Below are positions 18,933 to 26,038 of a stretch of DNA of 64,000 bases, one piece after another (the first letter of the stretch is position 1; each line of letters opens with the position of its first letter). The position numbers and the translations under genes were made by a program. The notes below the pieces were generated by a model. That model was not told the DNA's origin. It did not search any database and was given only the letters and a program-made list of their open reading frames with translations. Source of the stretch: Pseudomonadota bacterium. GTDB taxonomy: Bacteria > Pseudomonadota > Alphaproteobacteria > Acetobacterales > Acetobacteraceae. The stretch is taken from NCBI GenBank assembly GCA_019351895.1, contig JABBOH010000005.1, positions 56,878 to 120,877 on the forward strand. The letters are read 5' to 3'.

Positions 18933-19781
18933 TCAGGTTTTCGGGAAATCCGCGCCAAGCCCGACCTCGCGCCATGCCTCGACCTCGGCGAGCCGCTCGC
19001 GCAGCTTGTTCGTGACCGCGTTCACGCCGAAGCCGCCGAGCACGAGGTGGCGGGGCGGGTTCTCCTCCTGCGTCACGCGGATCATCGCCTCGCCCGCGCG
19101 GACCGGATCGCCCGCCTGCGTGCCGCTGATCTCCGACGTGGACTTCATGCGCGCCGCCGCCGTCTCGGCGTAGTCGGCAATCCTGCTCGGCGTCTGCTTC
19201 AGCGACCGGCCCGCCCAATCGGTGCGGAAAGGGCCCGGCTCGACACAGGTCACCTTGATCCCGAGCGGCTTGACTTCGGCCGCCAGCGAATCCGAGAAGC
19301 CCTCGACCGCATGCTTGCTCGCCGCGTAGTAGCCCGAGCCGGGGAAGCCGATGAAGCCCGCGACCGAGGTGATGTTGAGGATATGCCCGTGGCGGCGCGC
19401 CCGCATGCCGGGCAGCACCGCGCGGGTCAGCGCGAAGAGCCCGAAGACGTTGGCGTCGAACTGCGCGCGGATCTCGGCTTCCTCGCCTTCCTCGATCGCC
19501 GACTGGTAGCCGTAGCCGGCGTTGTTCACGAGCACGTCGATGCGGCCGAACCGCGCCTCGGCGGCCTCGACCGCCGCCTTGACCTGGGCCGCGTCCGTCA
19601 CGTCGAGGTCGAGCGCGAGCGCCCGGTCCTCGGCGCCCGTGACGAGATCGGCGACCCGCGACTTGTCCCGCGCGGTCACCACGGCACGCCAGCCGCGCCC
19701 GAGCACGAGTTTGGCGAGTTCGAGCCCGAAGCCGGTGGAGCAGCCGGTGATGAACCAGACGGGAGAGGTTTCGGATGGCAT
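18933..19781 (-). CDS. Short-chain dehydrogenase/reductase
   Basis: A 282-residue classical SDR. The cofactor motif is TGCSTGFGLELA near residue 12, VLVNNAGYG near 84, and the catalytic Ser/Tyr/Lys are in ITSVAGFIG and YYAASKHAVEGF. The Arg at TARDKSR suggests NADP(H) preference. The start at 19781 has AAGGA 8 bases upstream; longer in-frame starts add unrelated sequence. This oxidoreductase subtype is very common, and its substrate is unknown. It converges on the cupin gene. Confidence 0.92.
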   Translation of the reverse strand: MPSETSPVWFITGCSTGFGLELAKLVLGRGWRAVVTARDKSRVADLVTGAEDRALALDLDVTDAAQVKAAVEAAEARFGRIDVLVNNAGYGYQSAIEEGEEAEIRAQFDANVFGLFALTRAVLPGMRARRHGHILNITSVAGFIGFPGSGYYAASKHAVEGFSDSLAAEVKPLGIKVTCVEPGPFRTDWAGRSLKQTPSRIADYAETAAARMKSTSEISGTQAGDPVRAGEAMIRVTQEENPPRHLVLGGFGVNAVTNKLRERLAEVEAWREVGLGADFPKT

Positions 19782-19950
19782 GAGGCGTCCTTTCAAACCG
19801 TGATGAATGCGCCGACCCTTACCGCCCGGGGGGTCAGCCCGCCGCGTGACAAAAGCGTGTGCCGAGCGGTGGCGGCGCAGGTTGGACCATCGCACCCGGC
19901 ATGGCTATCCAGGGTGGCCCGCCTCTAGGGCATAGCCGCCGAAGGTCCGC

Positions 19951-20901
19951 ATGCTCACCACCTTTTTCGTCGTCCTGCCCATCTTCGCCCTGATCTTCGT
20001 GGGCTTTGGCTGCCGCCGCTCGGAGGTGCTCGGCCCGAACTCGACGACGGAACTCAACCGCTTCGTCGTCTATCTCGCGCTGCCCGCGCTGCTGTTCGAC
20101 ATCATGGCCCATGCCAGCTGGGCGACGCTGGACCAGCCGGCTTTCGCCGCCGTCTTCACCCTCAGCTGCTTCATCGTTTTCGGGCTGACGATCCTGCTGC
20201 GGCTGCGCGGCCCCCGCCACCTCGCCGATGTCAGCATCGACGGGCTGAACGCAGGATACGGCAACACCGGCTTCATCGGTTTCCCGCTCAGCCTGATCGT
20301 CTTCGGCCGGGGGAGCCTCGGGCTCACCACGATCGCGGCCATCATCACGGTCTGCCTGCTGTTCGCGGTCGCCATCGTCATCATCGAGATCGGCTTGCAG
20401 ACCGAGCTTCGCCCGGCGCACCTCTTTTTCAAGGTCGGCGGTTCCCTCATCCGCAACCCGCTGCTGGTCGCGCCGGTTCTGGGCAGCTGCTGGGCCGCCA
20501 CAGGGATCGCCATGCCCGCCAGCGGCGAGACCTTCCTCCATCTCCTGGGCGACGCTGCCTCCCCCTGCGCGCTGGTGGCGCTCGGGCTGTTCCTCGGTGA
20601 GCGGCGGGGGGCGGTTCCGGTCGAGGACCGGGCGTCCGGCCTCTCCGGCACCGTGCTGGTGGTGGCGCTCAAGCTGATCCTGCAGCCGGTGCTGGCATGG
20701 GTGCTGGCGACCCAGGTCTTCCGGCTGTCCCCGGGTCTGACCCATCTGGTGGTGGTGCTGGCAGCGCTTCCGACCGGGACGGGCCCGTTCATGCTGGCGG
20801 AATTCTATGGCCGGGAGGCAACGGTGACCGCCCGCTCCATCCTGTTCTCGACGGTCGGATCTCTGGTGACCGTCTCGGCCTATCTCGCCTGGGTGCGCTG
20901 A
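19951..20901 (+). CDS. AEC (auxin efflux carrier) family transporter
   Basis: A 316-residue membrane protein with about ten hydrophobic segments in two halves of five. The first half has TELNRFVVYLALPALLFDIMA and GYGNTGFIGFPL, the second ALVALGLFLGER and LPTGTGPFMLAEFYG, which are the paired motifs of AEC/MdcF-type permeases. These move organic acids such as malonate or malate in characterised cases. No enzyme for such a substrate lies beside it, so specificity is open. It is divergent from the SDR gene. Confidence 0.88.
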   Translation: MLTTFFVVLPIFALIFVGFGCRRSEVLGPNSTTELNRFVVYLALPALLFDIMAHASWATLDQPAFAAVFTLSCFIVFGLTILLRLRGPRHLADVSIDGLNAGYGNTGFIGFPLSLIVFGRGSLGLTTIAAIITVCLLFAVAIVIIEIGLQTELRPAHLFFKVGGSLIRNPLLVAPVLGSCWAATGIAMPASGETFLHLLGDAASPCALVALGLFLGERRGAVPVEDRASGLSGTVLVVALKLILQPVLAWVLATQVFRLSPGLTHLVVVLAALPTGTGPFMLAEFYGREATVTARSILFSTVGSLVTVSAYLAWVR

Positions 20902-21052
20902 CCATGCCGGTGCCGAAGGGACAGCCGCGCGCCGGGCGCACCGCGCTCTCGCAGATTGTTGAGGCATCCCATCGGTCCCGGGGTGTAATCTTCCTGTCAA
21001 GGCCTTGGCGGGACTCGGTGGGCGCGCAAGGCCAGGCGGGGAGGGCGGTATC

Positions 21053-21346
21053 ATGCCCAGGACCTTTGCGCTTGCGTTCTGTTTGTTTCTGAGTGCCGCC
21101 GGGGGCGCTGCGGCGCAGGAGAGCCCGGTCGATTCCGGGCCGATGGGCACGCCCATAACCCCGGCCCAGATCGGCGCCTGGATCTTCGCGCCCGCCATCA
21201 GCAAGACCGAGGCGGAGCGTGATGCGCGGGCCCAGGGGTTCGGGCACATCAGCCGGATGCACCGCGACGACTACGGCAACTGGATCGGCGATAGCGGCAA
21301 GGGCGGCTTGATCGTGTTCCCGGACGGCCGCGCCTACGGGCGGTGA
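21053..21346 (+). CDS. Small secreted hypothetical protein
   Basis: A 97-residue protein that I do not recognise. The N-terminus MPRTFALAFCLFLSAAGGAAAQ is a convincing Sec signal peptide with cleavage after AAA. The mature part of about 75 residues is polar, with no cysteines, and ends in a Gly-rich stretch (DSGKGGLIVFPDGRAYGR). GGGAGGG lies about 8 bases before the ATG at 21053, which decides the start over the in-frame one at 21005. It stands alone between the AEC carrier and a methyltransferase. Confidence 0.65.
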   Translation: MPRTFALAFCLFLSAAGGAAAQESPVDSGPMGTPITPAQIGAWIFAPAISKTEAERDARAQGFGHISRMHRDDYGNWIGDSGKGGLIVFPDGRAYGR

Positions 21347-21502
21347 CGCCCGCAGACGGCAAGGCGCCGGCCGAGCGGGACCTGCAGACGGTCACGTCAT
21401 GCGCGGGCGGCTGGCGGCGCAGATTGCCGGTGCATCACGAGGCGACTAGTCTTCCCTCCGGCGGCTGCGACGCCATTGCAATTCGCGGCGGGACCGACGC
21501 CC

Positions 21503-21979
21503 ATGACCGCAGACTCCCGCGATTCTTTTCTGCTCCTCATTCCGCCGCCGGTTCAGTACGCCGCGGGCTTCGGCTTCGGCCTCCTCGCGGAGTGGCTGGT
21601 GCCGTGGCGCCCCGCCTGGATGCAGAGCGATGTCGTGCGCGGAGTGGGCGGAGCACTCGTCGCCGGCGCGATCATCCTGGCCGGGGCGAGCGTCGGTCTG
21701 TTCTTGTCGCGCAGGACCACCGTCATCCCGCATGGCCGGCCGAGCACGCTTGTGACGGACGGCCCTTTCGCGGTCACGCGCAATCCGATGTACGTGGCGA
21801 TGACGGTCGCCTATTGCGGAGCCGCGCTGATGATCGGCCGGGTCTGGCCGCTGGTCTTCATCGTCTGCCCGCTGACTGTCCTGCAGTTCGCGATCATCCC
21901 ATCGGAGGAGCGCCGCCTGAGGCGCCTCTTCGGCCGTGCGTACGAGGATTATTGCCAGCGGGTGCGGCGGTGGCTTTGA
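21503..21979 (+). CDS. Isoprenylcysteine methyltransferase / phospholipid methyltransferase family membrane protein
   Basis: A 158-residue membrane protein with four to five hydrophobic segments. The C-terminal half carries the family signature: LVTDGPFAVTRNPMYVAMTV, then IIPSEERRLRRLFGRAYEDYCQRVRRWL, where RNPxY and the EE followed by F-x-x-Y-x-x-V-x-R-W bind S-adenosylmethionine. The methyl acceptor is unknown. The ATG at 21503 is preferred to an upstream TTG at 21476. It ends about 50 bases before the tRNA-Arg gene, which reads towards it. Confidence 0.82.
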   Translation: MTADSRDSFLLLIPPPVQYAAGFGFGLLAEWLVPWRPAWMQSDVVRGVGGALVAGAIILAGASVGLFLSRRTTVIPHGRPSTLVTDGPFAVTRNPMYVAMTVAYCGAALMIGRVWPLVFIVCPLTVLQFAIIPSEERRLRRLFGRAYEDYCQRVRRWL

Positions 21980-22029
21980 CGTGCCTCCCCGGGGACCGGC
22001 GAGCCAGACCAGGTCATGCGGATATGAGG

Positions 22030-22358
22030 TGGTGTTCGCGGCGGGATTCGAACCCACGGCCCCAGGATTCATACCACTTCGACTTGCGCCGCCGCCCGCC
22101 GGCAGATCCGCCGGCACGCGTTCGTGGTCTGGACTGTCCCTTCACCCTAGGCCCCGGAAGAGGCCCTTAGGCGCCACCCATCCAGTCTCTACACCTTCCG
22201 GCCCTGATGCGAGCCGGCTTGGCTCGGGATTGGCACGGGTCCCAGACGGACACCGAGCTTTCCCCGAATTTGAGCGGTTCCGCCGCGCCGTTTCCCTGCG
22301 CGACGCCCAGTTCTGACAACAAGGAATCCTGTGCTCTATCCTGCTGAGCTACGCGAAC
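22030..22358 (-). tRNA. tRNA-Arg(CCU) gene interrupted by a group I intron
   Basis: Exon 1 is 22358-22322 and exon 2 is 22069-22030. The joined RNA is 77 nt. The acceptor stem GTTCGCG pairs perfectly with CGCGAAC. D stem is GCTC/GAGC, anticodon stem CAGGA/TCCTG, and the T arm GTGGG-TTCGAAT-CCCGC. The discriminator is A and the 3' CCA is encoded. The joined anticodon loop is TTCCTAA, so the anticodon is CCU, decoding the Arg codon AGG. Without removal of the insert no anticodon arm can form. The sequence of both halves and the core in between leaves little doubt. Confidence 0.95.
22070..22321 (-). ncRNA. Self-splicing group I intron in tRNA-Arg(CCU)
   Basis: A 252-base insert after anticodon base 36. 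Exon 1 ends in U and the insert ends in G, as group I splice sites require. The exon end UUCCU can pair with GGGAA at 22296-22292, giving P1 with the U-G pair at the splice site. P4 is TTCGGG (22268-22263) with CCCGAG (22228-22223) in a typical Q element. P7, the guanosine site, is GACTG (22187-22183) with CAGTC (22136-22132). There is no homing-endonuclease frame. Size and site resemble the known introns of alphaproteobacterial tRNA-Arg(CCU). Confidence 0.93.
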
Positions 22359-22369
22359 ACACGCGGACC

Positions 22370-22398
22370 CTCATACTGAAGCCGCCACCCGCCGGCAA
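22370..22398 (-). promoter_or_regulatory. Candidate sigma-70-type promoter for the tRNA-Arg gene
   Basis: On the minus strand TTGCCG (22398-22393) and TATGAG (22375-22370) are separated by 17 bases, the optimal spacing. The -10 element ends 11 bases before the mature tRNA 5' end. The match is by eye only. Confidence 0.5.
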
Positions 22399-22412
22399 GC
22401 ACTGCCCAAACC

Positions 22413-22440
22413 CAGCGCCGCTCGGCTAAATACGGCGCTG
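22413..22440. promoter_or_regulatory. Perfect 8-base inverted repeat upstream of the formamidase gene
   Basis: CAGCGCCG and CGGCGCTG flank a 12-base AT-richer spacer (22421-22432). The repeat ends 30 bases before the formamidase ATG and lies upstream of the tRNA promoter on the other strand. It may be an operator or a hairpin in the formamidase 5' leader. Confidence 0.35.
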
Positions 22441-22470
22441 TCCGCAACGCACCCGGAGAAGCCCCCGCCC

Positions 22471-23415
22471 ATGTGCCTGAAATGCGACTTCACCATTCAC
22501 GCCGCGCAGCACCACTTCGGCTGGGACAACAGCTTCAAGCCCGTGCTGCGCGCGTCGCCCGGCAGCACCATCGCCTTCGAATGCAACGACGCCTCGGCGG
22601 GACAGCTGACCGCCGCCAGCACGGTGGGCGATGTGGCGACACTCGACTTCGGCCTCATCAATCCCGTGACGGGTCCGGTTTATGTCGAAGGGGCCGAGCC
22701 CGGCGACATCCTCAAGGTCTCGATCCACGGCTTCACCCCGTCCGGCTTCGGATGGACCGCCAACATCCCGGGCTTCGGCCTGCTCGCGGATGCCTTCACC
22801 GAGCCCGCGCTGAAGCTCTGGTCGTATGACGCGGACAGCCTCGCGCCCGCGCTTTTTTCCGACATCGCCCGCGTGCCTCTGAAGCCTTTCGCCGGCACGA
22901 TCGGCGTCGCCCTCGCCGAGCCGGGTCTTCATTCGATCGTCCCGCCGCGCCGGGTCGGCGGCAATATGGACATCCGCGATCTCGCCGCCGGGACGGAACT
23001 CTATCTGCCGGTTGAGGTGGCGGGCGCGCTGTTCTCGATCGGCGATACCCATGCCGCGCAAGGCGACGGCGAGGTTTGCGGCACGGCCATCGAGAGCCCG
23101 ATGAACCTCACCCTGACGCTCGACCTCATCAAGCAGACGCCTCTGGAGACGCCGCGCTTCACGACGCCGGGGCCCGTGACCCGGCATCTCGACGGGGCGG
23201 GCTATGAGGTCACCACCGGGATCGGGCCGGATCTGATGGAGGGCGCGCGCGCGGCGGTCTCGCGCATGATCGATCTTCTCTGCGCCCAGCACGGCCTGTC
23301 GGCGACCGACGCTTACATGCTGTGTTCGGTCGCGGGCGACCTGCGTATCAGCTGCATCGTCGACAAGCCGAACTGGCTGATGTCCTTCTACTTCCCGCGC
23401 ATCGTCTTCGAATAA
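22471..23415 (+). CDS. Acetamidase/formamidase family protein
   Basis: A 314-residue member of the FmdA/AmdA family, hydrolysing short amides to ammonia and an acid. Recognisable segments are AAQHHFGWDNSFKPVL at the start, GPVYVEGAEPGDILKVSI, GGNMDIRDLAAGTELYLPVE and GDTHAAQGDGEVCGTAIE; the last two hold the metal-site and catalytic residues of the family. The length is normal. There is no amide transporter alongside, so whether formamide is the true substrate is uncertain. Confidence 0.9.
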   Translation: MCLKCDFTIHAAQHHFGWDNSFKPVLRASPGSTIAFECNDASAGQLTAASTVGDVATLDFGLINPVTGPVYVEGAEPGDILKVSIHGFTPSGFGWTANIPGFGLLADAFTEPALKLWSYDADSLAPALFSDIARVPLKPFAGTIGVALAEPGLHSIVPPRRVGGNMDIRDLAAGTELYLPVEVAGALFSIGDTHAAQGDGEVCGTAIESPMNLTLTLDLIKQTPLETPRFTTPGPVTRHLDGAGYEVTTGIGPDLMEGARAAVSRMIDLLCAQHGLSATDAYMLCSVAGDLRISCIVDKPNWLMSFYFPRIVFE

Positions 23416-23431
23416 GCCCGCGCCCGAGCTG

Positions 23432-24106
23432 TCAGGCGTGGGCCTCGGCCATGGACTTGGTCAGTGCGCGCAGAGCCGCGAGCGCGTCCCGCGGCTCCGT
23501 CCGCTCATAGGAGACGGGCGAGACATTCGCCATGCGGATGATGCCGTTGGGGTCGATCAGGAATTCCGAGGCGCGGGGTAGCATCCACCCGCCGGCATCG
23601 TTCTCGTCCGGGATGCTGCAGCCGAGCTTGTCGAAGATTTGGCGGGTCATGGGCTGGGCTTGCCCAAGCACGCCGTATTCCGCCGCCACGCGGTTTCCGC
23701 AATCCACCAGAATGGGAAAGCTGACGCCGTTCAACTCCCGCACGAGGGCCGCGCGCGTTGCCTTCTGCGGCGAGATGGCGAGCAGCGACCCGCCCGCGCG
23801 GACCACGTCCGGCGCGATCTCCTCGTAGGCGCGCAACGTCAGGGTGCAGTAGGGGCACCAGCCGCCGCGAAAGAACACGACCAGCACCGGACCGCGGGCC
23901 AGATAATCGGTGAGACGATGCGGGCGACGTTCAGAATCGTTGAGAACGAATTTTGGCGCTTCGGCACCGAGCCTGAGGGGGTTGGCAGCCGCCGCATCGG
24001 CACGATATTCGGCCTCCGCCTCAAGCAGAGCACGGGTCAGATCCTCGTCAGCACGCTCTAAAACGGACGTTTTGAAAGCCCGGAGCTGGGCGTTCAGCGA
24101 TTTCAT
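23432..24106 (-). CDS. Peroxiredoxin-like (AhpC/TSA family) protein
   Basis: A 224-residue thioredoxin-fold protein of the PRX-like group. The redox centre is FFRGGWCPYCTLTLRAYE, a CPYC pair rather than the single peroxidatic Cys of typical AhpC. LLAISPQKATRAALVRELNG and ILVDCGNRVAAEYGV are conserved in this subfamily. About 50 N-terminal residues form a helical extension. The start at 24106 has GGGGGA 7 bases upstream. It is transcribed away from a LysR gene across a 176-base gap, so LysR control is plausible. Confidence 0.88.
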   Translation of the reverse strand: MKSLNAQLRAFKTSVLERADEDLTRALLEAEAEYRADAAAANPLRLGAEAPKFVLNDSERRPHRLTDYLARGPVLVVFFRGGWCPYCTLTLRAYEEIAPDVVRAGGSLLAISPQKATRAALVRELNGVSFPILVDCGNRVAAEYGVLGQAQPMTRQIFDKLGCSIPDENDAGGWMLPRASEFLIDPNGIIRMANVSPVSYERTEPRDALAALRALTKSMAEAHA

Positions 24107-24282
24107 GGCAGTCCCCCGGTAACGATCCGAACAATACCGACCCAATGAATTTATCGCAGGGCAGGCGCCGGAATGTCCACGCCTCCTAAAGGTAGGTGGG
24201 TCTCAAAAGGTAGATGGTTCATGCTCTGATTATTTGTAATACAGTTCGTTCTGATATCATTCATGCGGTTAGGTATGTCTCC

Positions 24283-25206
24283 ATGGACTTGCTTGCGGCG
24301 TTCCGCTGCTTCGTGCGCGTAGCTGAAACGGGGTCGTTCTCCGCGGTTGCGAGGGAGGTCGGTTCGACGCAGCCGGCCATTTCCCGCCAGATCGCGGCTT
24401 TGGAAGCCCATTTCGAGGTGCGGCTGATCCAGCGCACCACCCGTAGCCTTACCTTCACCCAAGACGGCACCGACCTTCTGGCCCATGCCCGCCGCGTTCT
24501 CGACACTGTGGACGAGACCGAGGAAATTCTGGGTAAACGCCGCGCTTCCCCATCCGGCACCGTCCGCATCGCCTCATCGACCTCGATGGCGCGGCTGCAG
24601 ATCATCCCCCGCATTCCCCGCCTGCTGCAGCGCTACCCGCAGCTCGAGGTCGAGGTCAGCATTTCCGAGCAGGCGCAGGATCTGGTCGCGGAGAACCTCG
24701 ATGTGGCGATCCGCGCCGGGGCCATTGCGGACTCCTCGCTCGTGGCGCGGCATCTCGGCTCGACCGGGCGGGGCGTCCTCGCGGCCACGGAATATCTCGA
24801 GAAACACGGGGAGCCGCAGAACCCGCAGGAGCTGATGGAGCATTCCTGCCTCGTCTACACGGGCACCTTCGGCCGCAGCACGGCCCATGTCTGGGAGTTC
24901 GACGGGCCGGACGGCAAGTCGACGGTCGAGGTGCATGGCCGGTTCCGCTGCGACAGCATCGAGGGCATCAGCGACGCCATCCGGGCGGGGCTCGGGGTCA
25001 GCCGGCTGCCGACATGGATGTTCAACGACGACATCGCCCAGGGGCGGGTGCGGCCGATCCTGCAGGACTGGCAGCCGCCGCGCGTGCCGATCCACGCCAT
25101 CTACCCGTCCCGCCGCCATCTGGCCCCCCGCGTCCGCGCCGTCATCGACTTCTTCATCAATGAATTCCGGCTCGATCCTGTTGTCTCGGATTACGCAGCG
25201 ATCTGA
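24283..25206 (+). CDS. LysR-family transcriptional regulator
   Basis: A 307-residue regulator. The N-terminal winged helix-turn-helix is MDLLAAFRCFVRVAETGSFS followed by AVAREVGSTQPAISRQIAALE, with TTRSLTFTQDG closing it. The C-terminal effector domain begins near residue 90 (GTVRIASSTSMAR). The methionine at 24283 is the conserved LysR start; an ATG at 24214 would add a non-conserved leader. It is divergent from the peroxiredoxin-like gene, the usual layout for a LysR protein and its target. Confidence 0.93.
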   Translation: MDLLAAFRCFVRVAETGSFSAVAREVGSTQPAISRQIAALEAHFEVRLIQRTTRSLTFTQDGTDLLAHARRVLDTVDETEEILGKRRASPSGTVRIASSTSMARLQIIPRIPRLLQRYPQLEVEVSISEQAQDLVAENLDVAIRAGAIADSSLVARHLGSTGRGVLAATEYLEKHGEPQNPQELMEHSCLVYTGTFGRSTAHVWEFDGPDGKSTVEVHGRFRCDSIEGISDAIRAGLGVSRLPTWMFNDDIAQGRVRPILQDWQPPRVPIHAIYPSRRHLAPRVRAVIDFFINEFRLDPVVSDYAAI

Positions 25207-25346
25207 GCCCGCTCCGTGGCCGGCTGTGAATGGATGGCTGCGGCGGCCCCGCGCGCGTGCTATAAGGAGGTTTCGCGCTGCGCCGGGGGCAGCGGTCCAG
25301 AATAATCCGGTCCGGGGGAAAGTGGCCGACGAAGGCGCAAAAGCCC

Positions 25347-26015
25347 ATGAACATGCTGGCCTTTTCACGTGCACCGCTGTCGATCGAGATCGTCTACGAT
25401 CTTGTGTGCCCCTGGTGCTTCATCGGCACGCGCCGGTTGGCGCGGGCTTTGCGGCGCCGGCCCGAGATCGGCATGAACCTGCAGTGGCGGCCGTTTCTGC
25501 TCAATCCCGACATGCCGCGCGGAGGCATGGCCCGTAGCGACTACGTGGTGCGGAAGTTCGGCGCCGAGGACCGGGCGCGCCGCCTGTTCTCGTCCATCGC
25601 CGACATCGGCCGCGGCGAGGGCATCCAGTTCCGCTTCGACCGCATCCGCCGCGCGCCGAGCAGCGTCGATGCGCATCGTCTGGTGCGCCTCGCGGCTGAC
25701 ATGGGCCGGGCGGATGTCGTGGCGGACGCTCTGTTCACCGCCTATTTCACCGACGGCCTCGATATCGGCAATATGGAAGTGCTGGTGGCAATCGGCCGCC
25801 AGTGCGGGCTCGCACCCGCCGAGACGCGCCCGTTCCTCATGAGCGACGAGGCGACCGAGCTTGTCCATGCCGATAATCTGCGGGCGCACCGGTTGGGGAT
25901 CAACGGCGCGCCGTGCTTCATCGTGGGGCGGCGTCACGCGATCGCCGGGGCGCAGGAGCCCGAGGTGCTGGAATGCCTGCTGAACGTCGCGGCGCTCGAT
26001 CTCGCCGACGGCTGA
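25347..26015 (+). CDS. DsbA-family oxidoreductase (FrnE-like)
   Basis: A 222-residue cytoplasmic thioredoxin-fold protein with an inserted helical domain. The active site is YDLVCPWCFIGTRRL (CPWC). SSVDAHRLVRLAADMG and the cis-Pro loop GINGAPCFIVGRR follow, the signatures of FrnE/2-hydroxychromene-2-carboxylate isomerase relatives. The CPWC motif favours the thiol oxidoreductase group. No signal peptide is present. It follows the LysR gene by 140 bases on the same strand. Confidence 0.88.
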   Translation: MNMLAFSRAPLSIEIVYDLVCPWCFIGTRRLARALRRRPEIGMNLQWRPFLLNPDMPRGGMARSDYVVRKFGAEDRARRLFSSIADIGRGEGIQFRFDRIRRAPSSVDAHRLVRLAADMGRADVVADALFTAYFTDGLDIGNMEVLVAIGRQCGLAPAETRPFLMSDEATELVHADNLRAHRLGINGAPCFIVGRRHAIAGAQEPEVLECLLNVAALDLADG

Positions 26016-26038
26016 CGACCCGCCCCGAGGGGTAGGCT

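Noticed and set aside
21343..22170. Open frame running from the methyltransferase into the tRNA and intron
   Set aside because: It crosses the membrane methyltransferase gene in another frame and then tRNA exon 2 and intron. The RNA structure explains the sequence.
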